Source: DAIPXZ01 sp036782995 (GTDB lineage: Bacteria; Bacillota; Clostridia; Saccharofermentanales; Saccharofermentanaceae). From it: DNA of 64,000 bases. Shown one piece after another: positions 44,646 through 53,285 of the stretch; the stretch's first letter is position 1, and every line of letters begins with the position of its first letter. Below the pieces are notes generated by a model. It did no database searches and was not told the DNA's origin. It was given only the letters and a program-made list of their open reading frames with translations. Both the position numbers and the translations under genes were made by a program. The stretch is from positions 124,001 through 188,000 of the forward strand of contig DAIPXZ010000003.1 of NCBI GenBank assembly GCA_036782995.1, given 5' to 3'.

Positions 44646-45986
44646 ATGAAGAAATTATCATTCATAAAGGGAATGCTGCCAGCGGACGGCTTAGATTTTG
44701 CGCACAAGCGCTTGGTCATGAAGGAAGCCGTTTTGGAAGTGTTCACTCCCAAAGAGGTCATTTTGCCAATGGTCCAGCATCACGGACGTGCTGCAATTCC
44801 GGTTGTAGCCGTTGGCGATTCTGTGACTTGCGGACAAATGATTGCGCGAGAAGACGGGAACTTAAGTGCTCCCGTTCACGCAAGCTGCTCCGGTATCGTT
44901 ACCAAAATTGATTTGATTCGCTTGCCGAATCGTATCCAGTGCAAGGCCATTTGGATAAAAAACGATTTGCGCCGACGCGTATCTCCTAACATCACGCCCC
45001 GACAAAATCCGGACATGATGAAACCGGACGCGATTCGGTCATTGCTATTTGCCTCAGGCATAGTTGGAATGGGCGGAGAGGGATATCCGACATATGCCAA
45101 GTGTCTACGTGCGCAGGCCTTCGGAGTACGTACATTAGTTGTCAACGTGACGCAAAGCGAGCCGTTTTTGGCATGTGATTTACACATAGTACGCACAACA
45201 GCGGATAAGGTGCTTTTCGGTGCCGCTGCCTTAGCAGGCGCGACCGGTGCAAAAAGAATCGTTTTTTGCATCGAAGATGCATGGAATGAAGAAATCATTA
45301 GCATACAAAATGCCATTGCAAAAATACGTGATCAGTATATAGATCGTTCTTTTGGAATAAAGGTTTTTCGTTCCCGTTTCCCGCAAGGCTGCCAGCAGCT
45401 ATTGATGAAAGCGTTGTTTGATGTCGAAATATCGCCAGATCAATTGCCGGAAGTTGCATGTAAGACGGTGATTTTTAACACATCGACTTGTTATGCGGTC
45501 TCCGAAATGATTGAACGTAATCAACCACTCACATCACGCGTGGTTACCATATCCGGTGATACCATGACTGGTCACAATGTAGTTGTGCCAATAGGTACGA
45601 CGGTTGACGAGCTTCTCGAGCGTGTACCGGGGGCGCATTCGGCACAACGTGTCGTATGGGGCGGGGCGATGACGGGCGTGGCGTTACACGATTTAAAGGT
45701 ACCCATTATCAAGACGACAACTGCAATCTCCGTGATTCGTGGATACGAGCCGGCACTTACACCTTGCATTCATTGTGGTGCGTGTACACATGCTTGCCCA
45801 GTCGGATTAGAACCAAACTATATCAATCGATTTATTGAGATGGGGGCGTCAGAAGCCTTGGCATCCGAATCGATTCAGGCATGTATTGCTTGTGGAGCCT
45901 GCTCCTATGTATGCCCAGCTGGTATCGCTCTCTCTACCAATATTGCAAAGGCAGCCTATCGTATCAGAAAGAGAGGTTCCATATGA
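44646..45986 (+). CDS. rnfC: RnfC-like subunit of an Rnf-type complex
   Basis: RnfC (446 aa) is the peripheral NADH/ferredoxin-side subunit of ion-translocating Rnf. It retains the nucleotide/FMN-site segment GMGGEGYPTYAKC and two 4Fe-4S motifs, CIHCGACTHACP and CIACGACSYVCP. The N-terminal sandwich domain (HHGRAAIPVVAVGD) is present. GGGGG precedes the ATG. Coupled by ATGA to the next gene. This is the best-conserved part of the operon. Confidence 0.9.
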   Translation: MKKLSFIKGMLPADGLDFAHKRLVMKEAVLEVFTPKEVILPMVQHHGRAAIPVVAVGDSVTCGQMIAREDGNLSAPVHASCSGIVTKIDLIRLPNRIQCKAIWIKNDLRRRVSPNITPRQNPDMMKPDAIRSLLFASGIVGMGGEGYPTYAKCLRAQAFGVRTLVVNVTQSEPFLACDLHIVRTTADKVLFGAAALAGATGAKRIVFCIEDAWNEEIISIQNAIAKIRDQYIDRSFGIKVFRSRFPQGCQQLLMKALFDVEISPDQLPEVACKTVIFNTSTCYAVSEMIERNQPLTSRVVTISGDTMTGHNVVVPIGTTVDELLERVPGAHSAQRVVWGGAMTGVALHDLKVPIIKTTTAISVIRGYEPALTPCIHCGACTHACPVGLEPNYINRFIEMGASEALASESIQACIACGACSYVCPAGIALSTNIAKAAYRIRKRGSI

Positions 45987-46951
45987 TTCAAAAACAATTG
46001 GCACCTCATATTCATGCGTCACAAAATGCGTCAGAACGTTATCTCAATATGTGCGTTGCATTGATGCCTTGCATCGTCTCCGCGATATTCTATTATGGCA
46101 TACGAGCCATCATTCTTTTGGCTGTTGGTGCATTGTCTTTTTTTACTTCTGACTATCTTTTCGCGAAATACCTACGCAAAGAAACAATGGAGCAATATGA
46201 CCAAAGTTCGTTTGTTAGTGGGATACTTTTGGTGTTGATGGTGCCGGCCTCCACATCCATATGGGCGTTGCTCGTTGGGATTCTCTTCGCCTCGTTCTTC
46301 GGGAAGCAATGCTTCGGCGGTGTCGGATGTAATGTATTTAATCCGGCACTTCTCGGTCGTGCCTTCTTGGAATTGTTTTTTCCAAATCAAATGACACCTG
46401 TCGAATATCCGGGTATTTTTTCGCTTCGTACAGATACACTTCTTACTGGGGCAACATCGAACGTCGTTACCGATCAATCAGCATCAACAATTATGGAGAC
46501 ACTGTCTGGCCGTTATTCCGGAATGATGGGCGTTGCATCAATTGTTCTGATTGGCTTATCCATCGTATATCTTTTGGTGCGCAAGCTTTATAAGCCGGAA
46601 GCACCGCTTGCGTATTTATTTGTTGTTGTCTTGGGCTACTTTCCGGCTTGCTGGGGACAGTTTTCATTCGAGCATTTCCTTTTTTGGTTGACATCGGGCG
46701 GCTTCGTTTTTATTGCTGCCTTTGCTCTTTCCGATTGTACAACGATGCCAATTTGCAAGAGTGGTCGTATCGTTTTCGGTGTTGGAGCAGGAATATTAGC
46801 CGTCTTCCTCAATCGATTTACATATCCAGTTCTTGGCATGGTATTTCCGGTATTAATGATGAATATGATTACACCAATTTTCGATTTTTACATTCGTCCG
46901 CGAGTTTTTGGTAAGCAGCAATGGTATGAAAAGAAGGGGGAAAGCGTATGA
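45983..46951 (+). CDS. rnfD: RnfD-like membrane flavoprotein
   Basis: A 322-aa RnfD/NqrB-family protein with about nine hydrophobic helices. The site for covalent FMN, D-x2-x-[TSG]-G-A-T, is seen as DTLLTGATSN; GVGCNVFNPALLGRAFLELFFP is the family signature. ATG at 45983 follows a GAGAGG and overlaps rnfC. Flavinylation by ApbE is expected; no apbE is in the window. Confidence 0.88.
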   Translation: MIQKQLAPHIHASQNASERYLNMCVALMPCIVSAIFYYGIRAIILLAVGALSFFTSDYLFAKYLRKETMEQYDQSSFVSGILLVLMVPASTSIWALLVGILFASFFGKQCFGGVGCNVFNPALLGRAFLELFFPNQMTPVEYPGIFSLRTDTLLTGATSNVVTDQSASTIMETLSGRYSGMMGVASIVLIGLSIVYLLVRKLYKPEAPLAYLFVVVLGYFPACWGQFSFEHFLFWLTSGGFVFIAAFALSDCTTMPICKSGRIVFGVGAGILAVFLNRFTYPVLGMVFPVLMMNMITPIFDFYIRPRVFGKQQWYEKKGESV

Positions 46952-48231
46952 CAAGAACGATTATTCGTCGACTGCTCTTCTGTTCTTTAGTTTTGATTCT
47001 CGTCTCAGGATTATTCCTTTCTGTTTGTGCTTACAGTACAGAAAAAACACGTAAAGCCGCGGTGCAAAGACAATTTAGAGAGACATACGGAATGATTCTG
47101 TTGGCGGATCATTATGAAGAGCTAGATACCGAGGTTCTGTCTCACTATCCTGATATTCTTTCGGTAGTCGCTGCATATAATGAGGCGGACGAATTGGAAG
47201 GATATGTCATTGAAGTGAAAACGACAACGCCTCAAGGCGAAATCCATACGCAAATGAGCATCAGTGAAGACGGTGAAACCCTTATGGCATTGCGAGTGAT
47301 TGAAGAAGAAGGTGGTCTTTCATTTTCCTCTACAGAGCAATCGATTTTTAATGACGAAGTCACAGGGGCCCGCATTCCAATCGCACTCGCTTCACAGATG
47401 TTACCGGAAATCGCTTTTCAAATGGAATACGACTCGTTGCCGGGCTTACGTGACGGAACGTATTATGCCCAAACTGACAAGCCGGATGATTATGGATATC
47501 GCGATTATGTTGAAATTACCGTAACCGCGGGGCGAATCGTTCGCGTGGTTTGGGATGCGGATAATGAAGTCGAAGGCATGACACGACAGGAAGCGTCAAT
47601 TAACGGCTTCTATACCATAAGTGGTGATGTGAGCTGGGCACAACAAGCCTATACCATTGCCAATCGCTTGGTGGTTGTTCAAGATCCGCTTAAATTGGCG
47701 GTGAAATCAGATGGAACAACGGAAATCATCGACGGTGTTACGATGAATGTTCGCACATTTGTTCAATTAGCGGATGAGTGTATCCTACATTCCAGAGAAG
47801 GCTTTACGAAGGATGACTATCTTGCGTCAATTGTTCCGCAGGAGGATGAGTCGCTCACACCGACGCCTACCTCATCACCTACGCCGACTATGACTTCTCC
47901 TGCTAATCCGGAAGATGATCCATCGTGGGGCGCAGATTCACCGACACCGGAGATGACGATGACTCCAACACCTACCCCGACACCCACACCGACTTTGGTT
48001 CCAACGGCGACGCCGATTCCGACGGATTCTCCGGTAATCGGCGGAGAAGACGGCGTCATCATTGACGGGGATAGCAATGTTGTGGCGGACAGTATTGACG
48101 GGTTGCCTTTCTCGGAAATCAGGACACAGATCAACGGCGTGTCTGGCAATGACGCGACGACACGTGCGGCGATAACGACTGTAAATATGGCATATAAGTT
48201 TATGCGTGAATACTTGAATTGGGTAGGATGA
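46948..48231 (+). CDS. rnfG: Divergent RnfG-like protein with Pro/Thr linker
   Basis: A 427-aa protein at the RnfG position, twice the usual length. After an anchor helix (about 8-28) comes an FMN_bind-like domain (85-150), a second one (168-205; GLRDGTYY, YRDYVEITVTAGRIVRVVWD), a Pro/Thr-rich linker (301-361) and a C-terminal segment INGVSGNDATTRAAITTVN. There the flavinylation motif S-G-A-T-x-[ST] is split by Asn-Asp (SG at 399-400, AT at 403-404). Overlaps rnfD by ATGA. Identity comes from position and pattern; whether flavin is bound is unknown. Confidence 0.75.
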   Translation: MTRTIIRRLLFCSLVLILVSGLFLSVCAYSTEKTRKAAVQRQFRETYGMILLADHYEELDTEVLSHYPDILSVVAAYNEADELEGYVIEVKTTTPQGEIHTQMSISEDGETLMALRVIEEEGGLSFSSTEQSIFNDEVTGARIPIALASQMLPEIAFQMEYDSLPGLRDGTYYAQTDKPDDYGYRDYVEITVTAGRIVRVVWDADNEVEGMTRQEASINGFYTISGDVSWAQQAYTIANRLVVVQDPLKLAVKSDGTTEIIDGVTMNVRTFVQLADECILHSREGFTKDDYLASIVPQEDESLTPTPTSSPTPTMTSPANPEDDPSWGADSPTPEMTMTPTPTPTPTPTLVPTATPIPTDSPVIGGEDGVIIDGDSNVVADSIDGLPFSEIRTQINGVSGNDATTRAAITTVNMAYKFMREYLNWVG

Positions 48232-48232
48232 T

Positions 48233-49357
48233 ATGGAAAAAAGATATCTGTCGAAAAATCAATATTCTATATTGTTGGCCTATTCCATCATGGCAATCTT
48301 TACGTCGGACTCTTTAAAGGTGGCATTGATGGCTAGCTGCGTAACTGCGGTATTCCTTCTGTTATGGATTCCGCTTGCGAGCTTGCTTCGTGCCAATGGT
48401 GGCACGTGGATTATTTACGGGCTGACCGTAGCAGCATTTTCATTTGTCCTTTACTATTTGCAAGATATTATGCCTTTTGCGATTCCGGAAATGCACTCTT
48501 TTCTTTTACCGGGAATATCATTTCTTTTCCTTCTGGCACCTTTGATTAACGAAGTGACGGGAGCAGAGAAAAACCGAGAGAATCGCGGCTATGCTCTTTT
48601 GGCATTCGGTTATTATAGCTCGATGGTCATTGTGATTTCGTTCATACGCGAGCTCTTCGGCTATCACAAGATATTCGGTGAAACTATATCATTTATACCA
48701 GAAAGCATGTACGTCAGTGTCTTTGCGCATACATCGGGAAGCGCAATTTTGGTCATATTAATGATGCTTATCTATCGCTTTATCTGCTCCAAAGCAAGAA
48801 AAGAACACCTCATCTTGGCAGTGGAGCAAAACGCGGATTCAAAAATTGTTCATTTGCAAAGAGAAGAGGATTTGGCACTTTTTCGCGCGCTTGTGATACG
48901 ATTCTTTGCACATCTTTTGGCGGCAGCGGCAGTTATGGTATGCGTGCACTTCTTCTCGGGGCTTTTTGATTCGATTTATTTGTTAACGATTACATGCGTT
49001 GGCGTCGCGGTCATCTTCCATCTTATATTTTTCTCTATTGAGGCTCTGCGTCCCATTCTATATAGACCGTATCCATTTGTTTCCTTCGTATTGATTCTTC
49101 TGTTACCATTCAACTATATGGCTCAAACAATCGATACCTCAGGACGTAGTGCGTGGATTACGATGATTATCTGCTATGGACTTGTTGCACTTCTGTCTTT
49201 GGGAACTTCCGTCGGAATGCTCTATGAAAGGAGTATTTCACGAAGGTTGATTTTCGGAGAAACGCCGGATTGCCTTAAGGGAATTCCATTCCAGGTCATT
49301 CAGGTTTTACTGCTACTTGTGATCTTTTTCCCGTTGCTTGCTTCCTTGTCTTTGTGA
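48233..49357 (+). CDS. Fused RnfE-RnfA-like membrane protein lacking metal-ligand Cys
   Basis: A 374-aa polytopic protein. Residues 1-185 match RnfE in pattern (SFIRELFGYHKIFG corresponds to S-[IL]-RE-[LI]-[LI]-G-x-G-T-[LI]-F); residues about 215-374 match RnfA, ending GIPFQVIQVLLLL where RnfA has F-x-G-x-P-x(2)-[LI]. A charged linker (183-213) joins them. In RnfA/E a Cys in GLCP/GICP and one in the NCA motif hold an intramembrane Fe site; here these read AYSIMAI, PLINEVTG and PFNYMA, without Cys. The stop-start gap after rnfG is one base. No rnfB follows. Confidence 0.72.
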   Translation: MEKRYLSKNQYSILLAYSIMAIFTSDSLKVALMASCVTAVFLLLWIPLASLLRANGGTWIIYGLTVAAFSFVLYYLQDIMPFAIPEMHSFLLPGISFLFLLAPLINEVTGAEKNRENRGYALLAFGYYSSMVIVISFIRELFGYHKIFGETISFIPESMYVSVFAHTSGSAILVILMMLIYRFICSKARKEHLILAVEQNADSKIVHLQREEDLALFRALVIRFFAHLLAAAAVMVCVHFFSGLFDSIYLLTITCVGVAVIFHLIFFSIEALRPILYRPYPFVSFVLILLLPFNYMAQTIDTSGRSAWITMIICYGLVALLSLGTSVGMLYERSISRRLIFGETPDCLKGIPFQVIQVLLLLVIFFPLLASLSL

Positions 49358-49366
49358 CAATAAAAA

Positions 49367-49398
49367 AGCGAGCCTTTGTGCCGGTAGCTCGCTCTTTT
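49367..49398 (+). terminator. Terminator of the rnf operon
   Basis: AGCGAGC (49367-49373) and GCTCGCT (49387-49393) pair around a 13-base loop, followed by CTTTT, and preceded by an A-run. Confidence 0.75.
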
Positions 49399-49428
49399 AC
49401 AAGAAAAAGGAGGTAGATACGAAATGAA

Positions 49429-49458
49429 AAGCGACCCGGGGGATGTGGGTCACTTTCA
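49429..49458 (-). terminator. Terminator of the DUF3006 gene
   Basis: Read on the minus strand, GTGACCC and GGGTCGC pair (one mismatch) and are followed by TTTTCATTTC, 10-35 bases past the stop codon. Confidence 0.6.
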
Positions 49459-49466
49459 TGAAGAAC

Positions 49467-49688
49467 TTAATCAAAGAAGGCATCTGCCATTCTACGAATC
49501 TCTTGTCGACGAAGCTCAGTAATGGCATAATCCACTACGAAAGGACTGGCATCATGATCTTGACTAATAAAATCACCTGGACGACAAGCGAGTGGTAGCG
49601 ATGCTCTGCTAACCTGTGTGATTGTGCGATCCGGCTGTTCAACTACTGCCGTGTCACCGCAAAATCCAGTTACAAAACCTCTTACCAT
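49467..49688 (-). CDS. DUF3006-like small protein
   Basis: A 73-aa protein matching the pattern of DUF3006 (a short N-terminal SH3-like barrel): GFCGDTAVVEQPDRTITQVSRASLP, then PGDFISQD and a C-terminal RRQEIRRMADAFFD helix. Function unknown. AAAGGAGAGG precedes the ATG. Confidence 0.7.
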   Translation of the reverse strand: MVRGFVTGFCGDTAVVEQPDRTITQVSRASLPLACRPGDFISQDHDASPFVVDYAITELRRQEIRRMADAFFD

Positions 49689-49792
49689 AAAATCCTCTCC
49701 TTTACCGAATACGAAAATTGCGCAAACTAACTATCTATTACCTCCACTATATAGAGGTCAAAGAAAAAAAACATGTCCAAATTGTTACAGAA

Positions 49793-49828
49793 TTGTGAAT
49801 TGACAATTTTATTTATACAATCTATGAA
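49793..49828 (+). promoter_or_regulatory. Promoter region of the methyltransferase gene
   Basis: Two overlapping readings: TTGTGA (49793-49798), 17 bases, TACAAT (49816-49821); or TTGACA (49800-49805), 17 bases, TATGAA (49823-49828). Upstream lies an inverted repeat ACCTC/GAGGT (49740-49757), close to the divergent DUF3006 gene. Confidence 0.5.
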
Positions 49829-49848
49829 AGAATTGAGAGGTGTTTTCA

Positions 49849-51060
49849 ATGAAAATAATCATTACTTGCCTGTTTGGCTTAGAAAGCTATTGTAAAGAGG
49901 ATCTCATTGAGGTCGGGTTTTCAAAGGAGGCTATCGAAATTCAAGATGGATTAATCCTTGTAAACACTACTCCCCAAACGATGCCGACGGATGTTGCTCG
50001 TGCTTCGATGTGGTCGCGAAGAGGAGAACGTATCCTTCTTTCCATCCATGAGTTTGAAGCAGAAACGTTTGAACAATTTTTCGACGGCTTTTCGGAAGTG
50101 ACATGGGAAAACTATATTCCGAAAAATTATGCTTTTCACATAAACGGGTTTTCTCGTAAGTCGATTCTTTTCGGAGTGCCGGCACTTCAATCGCTCGGTA
50201 AAAAGGCCATGGTAAAATCATTGATTCAATCGTATGGCTTACCTGCGGATGCCATGATTCATGAAGACGAGAAGGTCGGTCTGGTAAAAATCCAATTCGG
50301 TATCGTGAACAATCACGTACGTATCATGATTGATGTGACAGGCGACGGTCTTCATAAGCGCGGATATCGTCCGTTGATGCATGAGGCTCCGATTAAGGAA
50401 ACGCTCGCGGCTGGCCTTGTCAGTGTCGCCCAATACCGATTTTTTGGTGAGGAAGCCTTGGTTGATCCGTTCTGCGGTTCCGGAACAATCGTAATCGAAG
50501 CAGCGATGATGGCGCTTCGCATCGCGCCTGGTATGAATCGTTCATTCAGCGGTGAAAAGCTGCCATATATCGGTAAGAAAGCATATGACCTCGCTCGGGA
50601 AGAGGCCATGGATGAAAAAGATGACTCTCCGATTGATGATTGCTATTTCTTTGGCTCTGATATTGACCCGAAATCTGTCGAAGTTGCAAAACAAAATGCG
50701 CGTAATGCGGGAGTATCAGACTTCGTTCGTTTTAAGGTTTCCGATTTTCGATTGCAAACACCTGAAAGACTTGCGGAAGATACAAAAATGAAACGCCAAT
50801 TGATATTATGTAATCCACCTTATGGCGGTCGGTTATTGACGCCGGAAGACGCAATGGTAATCTATCATGATATGGCTTCTGTGTATCTAGATGGGCAAGG
50901 TTATTGCAAAAAAGGTATCCGTCTTTCTGTGATTACGCCAGACGATTCTTTTGAAAATGCCGTCCCGCGAAAAGCAGATAAAAGAAGAAAGCTTTATAAC
51001 GGTTCGATTCGTTGTCAGTTGACAAACTATTATCGATTGCCACCGAAAAACGAAAAATAA
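49849..51060 (+). CDS. THUMP-domain RNA methyltransferase (RlmL/YpsC type)
   Basis: A 403-aa class I SAM-dependent RNA methyltransferase of COG0116 type, likely rRNA guanine N2. An N-terminal THUMP/ferredoxin-like region (TCLFGLESYCKEDL) is followed by the methyltransferase domain: DPFCGSGTIVIEAAMMA (SAM site), FFGSDIDPKSV and catalytic NPPYGGR. ATG at 49849 has GAGAGG eight bases upstream; an in-frame GTG at 49840 overlaps the ribosome-binding site. Target base not determinable here. Confidence 0.88.
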   Translation: MKIIITCLFGLESYCKEDLIEVGFSKEAIEIQDGLILVNTTPQTMPTDVARASMWSRRGERILLSIHEFEAETFEQFFDGFSEVTWENYIPKNYAFHINGFSRKSILFGVPALQSLGKKAMVKSLIQSYGLPADAMIHEDEKVGLVKIQFGIVNNHVRIMIDVTGDGLHKRGYRPLMHEAPIKETLAAGLVSVAQYRFFGEEALVDPFCGSGTIVIEAAMMALRIAPGMNRSFSGEKLPYIGKKAYDLAREEAMDEKDDSPIDDCYFFGSDIDPKSVEVAKQNARNAGVSDFVRFKVSDFRLQTPERLAEDTKMKRQLILCNPPYGGRLLTPEDAMVIYHDMASVYLDGQGYCKKGIRLSVITPDDSFENAVPRKADKRRKLYNGSIRCQLTNYYRLPPKNEK

Positions 51061-51465
51061 AACTGTCCGTGACTCGCGCACACAATATCGAACAAATGGT
51101 CATTGACAGGGTTAAAACGTTGAAAAATCGTCTCTTGACGGTTTGACGAATAATCGTTCGGTTTATTGACAATTTATTGGACAAATCGAGAAATCACTGA
51201 TTTCAGTGCTTTTCAAGAACGAATAACCGCAAACCATTGTCTTTGAGTTATGCACAGACTTTTCCACCTTTTCCACAGGAAAAGTAGCGTGTAAAACCCA
51301 ATAATCACTTAAATTAAGCGGTGCAAATCAGTTTCAAATGATTTTGTTTGAAAATGTGCCGTAAAACGAAAAGATATGCACAAAAAGTCATAATCTTTTC
51401 GTCTGGGGATGAATTTACTTCTTTTCCTCTGCTATAATAAACAAAAAGTAAAAGGAAGTGGCGAA
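51061..51465 (+). other. 405-base AT-rich gap with DnaA-box-like cluster
   Basis: No gene seen. At 51248-51277 three tandem 9-mers read TTATGCACA, TTTTCCACC and TTTTCCACA; the first and third fit the DnaA-box consensus TTWTNCACA exactly, the second has one mismatch. A fourth near-box ATATGCACA is at 51374-51382. The rest is AT-rich with short repeats (TTGACGG, TTTGACG, ATTGACA). It could be a DnaA-binding control site or, less likely without dnaA nearby, an origin. Confidence 0.5.
51430..51438 (+). promoter_or_regulatory. Extended -10 promoter of proA
   Basis: TGCTATAAT: TG plus one base before a perfect TATAAT (51433-51438), 28 bases before the start codon. Confidence 0.6.
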
Positions 51466-52752
51466 GTGGATAGTTTTGAGGAATACGCGATTCTGGCAAA
51501 AAAAGCCTCCTACAAGATGGCTTGCATTTCGACAGAAGAGAAAAATAACGCACTTCTTGCGATGCGCGATGCGTTGTTAGAGAACGCGGACCGAATTTGC
51601 GAAGCGAATAAAAATGACATGGCAATGGCAGAAGAGAATAATCTCGCAATGCCTTTGCAAAAGAGACTTTTCTTTGATAGAACAAAACTCCGTGGTGTTT
51701 GTGACGGGCTTGATAGCCTTGTGGCATTGAAGGACCCTGTCGGTACAGAGCTTTTGAAGACTGAGTTAGATGAGGGATTCATTCTTCGCAAGATTAGTTG
51801 CCCGATTGGCGTCATCGGCGTCATTTTCGAATCCAGACCGGACGCGTTGGTGCAAATTGCATCCTTATGCCTAAAATCCGGCAATAGCGTTTGTCTGAAG
51901 GGCGGGTCGGAAGCGATGCAATCAAATCGTGCTCTCTTTGACGTCATTTCGAAAGCGACAATCGCGGCGGGCTTGCCTGAGGGATGGATCACACTAATGG
52001 AATCCAGAAGCGATGTCGAAGCAATGCTTGGATTGAATCAATATATCGACCTGATTATTCCGCGTGGTTCGAATGCTTTTGTTCAATATATCATGCAGCA
52101 TTCTTCGATTCCTGTGCTCGGTCATGCTGATGGCGTTTGCCACCTTTATATTGACAAAGATGCAGACCAGAAGATGGCACTGGATTTAGCCATTGACGGG
52201 AAGACACAATATGTGGCCGTATGCAATGCGACAGAGACACTTCTAATTCACGAAGAAATCGCAAATGAATTCTTACCGAAGCTGGCGGCGGCATTCTCAC
52301 AAAAGCATGTAATCATTCACGGTGATGACAAGGTTGCGGCAATGCTTGGTGTCTCCAAGGTTGAAGAGTGGCATCATGAGTATTTGGATTATGAGATTTC
52401 TGTCAAGATTGTCGGCGACATGGAAGAAGCTATTGCACACATCAACGAGTACGGCTCCGGTCATACAGATGCGATCGTTACGAAGAATGAAGCAACGGCC
52501 GAACGCTTCATGGACGCCGTCGACAGTGGAAACGTATATTGGAATTGTTCGACACGTTTTTCTGACGGATTCAAATACGGATTTGGTGCCGAGGTTGGTG
52601 TAAGCACCTCAAAGCTGCATGCGAGAGGCCCAGTCGGATTAGAAGGACTAGTAACATATAAGTACAAGATTAGTGGACACGGTGAGCTGGCAGGCGATTA
52701 TGCCGAAGGAAAGAAGCATTTCACTCATCGCCCGCTTGCAACAAAGGAGTAA
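51466..52752 (+). CDS. proA: Gamma-glutamyl phosphate reductase
   Basis: Proline biosynthesis enzyme (428 aa) reducing gamma-glutamyl phosphate with NADPH. Aldehyde-dehydrogenase fold: GVIGVIFESRPDA, LKGGSEAMQSN, the catalytic Cys region YVAVCNATETLL, and the C-terminal SGNVYWNCSTRF and GLEGLVTYKY. GTG at 51466 follows AAAGGAAG and lies past the promoter, so the upstream ATG at 51409 is excluded. proB is not adjacent, which is unusual. rpiB starts 3 bases later. Confidence 0.95.
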   Translation: MDSFEEYAILAKKASYKMACISTEEKNNALLAMRDALLENADRICEANKNDMAMAEENNLAMPLQKRLFFDRTKLRGVCDGLDSLVALKDPVGTELLKTELDEGFILRKISCPIGVIGVIFESRPDALVQIASLCLKSGNSVCLKGGSEAMQSNRALFDVISKATIAAGLPEGWITLMESRSDVEAMLGLNQYIDLIIPRGSNAFVQYIMQHSSIPVLGHADGVCHLYIDKDADQKMALDLAIDGKTQYVAVCNATETLLIHEEIANEFLPKLAAAFSQKHVIIHGDDKVAAMLGVSKVEEWHHEYLDYEISVKIVGDMEEAIAHINEYGSGHTDAIVTKNEATAERFMDAVDSGNVYWNCSTRFSDGFKYGFGAEVGVSTSKLHARGPVGLEGLVTYKYKISGHGELAGDYAEGKKHFTHRPLATKE

Positions 52753-52755
52753 ATC

Positions 52756-53211
52756 ATGATTATTTCTATCGCATCCGATCACGCAGGATATGCACTTCGT
52801 AAAATCATCGTTGAGCATTTGTCCAAACAGGGACATACCATCATTGAAGGCGGTGCAACAGCAGGCGATGTACCGTACAGTTATGTTTTGGCCGGACAGA
52901 AAGTGGCCAAGGACGTTATGGGAAACAAGGCCGAACGCGGCATTACGATTTGCGGAACAGGCATAGGTATTTCCATGGTGGCTAATAAGTATCCGGGAAT
53001 CCGCTGTGCGTTATGCACAAATGAGTATATGGCTCGGATGTCCCGCCAACATAATGATGCCAATATCTTAGCCATGGGAGCTCGCGTGATTGGCAGTTCG
53101 CTTGCTCTTTCCATCACCGACAACTTCATGAATGAGAATTTTGACGGAGGGAGACATCAGGCTCGCGTCAATGACATGAAGGAACAAGAAAAAGAATGGT
53201 TTCAGCATTGA
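52756..53211 (+). CDS. rpiB: Ribose-5-phosphate isomerase B
   Basis: RpiB/LacAB family (151 aa): ribose-5-P to ribulose-5-P. IASDHAGYALR at the N-terminus, the active-site Cys in GITICGTGIGISM, and SRQHNDANILAMGARVIG. AAGGAG overlaps the proA stop region, so translation is coupled. rpiB and upp before the atp operon is a common Bacillota order. Confidence 0.95.
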   Translation: MIISIASDHAGYALRKIIVEHLSKQGHTIIEGGATAGDVPYSYVLAGQKVAKDVMGNKAERGITICGTGIGISMVANKYPGIRCALCTNEYMARMSRQHNDANILAMGARVIGSSLALSITDNFMNENFDGGRHQARVNDMKEQEKEWFQH

Positions 53212-53247
53212 TGCGTGTGAATTCGTTTCCGCATACAAATAATTAAG

Positions 53248-53256
53248 TGGTACAAT
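53248..53256 (+). promoter_or_regulatory. Extended -10 promoter of upp
   Basis: TGGTACAAT: TG plus one base before TACAAT (53251-53256). GGTACAAT recurs before the atp operon at 53997-54004. Confidence 0.5.
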
Positions 53257-53285
53257 AAACCTATATTTCACATGGAGGTTCATTT

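Noticed and set aside
47862..48030. TPTPTP-coding tract as a DNA repeat or CRISPR-like array
   Set aside because: It is an in-frame Pro/Thr linker with irregular codons, not a regular repeat-spacer array.
49731..49760. Promoter for the DUF3006 gene in the divergent gap
   Set aside because: TTGACC and TATAGT-like elements are visible on the minus strand but their spacing is poor.
51061..51465. Chromosomal origin oriC
   Set aside because: Boxes are present, but no dnaA, dnaN, rpmH or gyr gene is near; listed only as a DnaA-box-like cluster.
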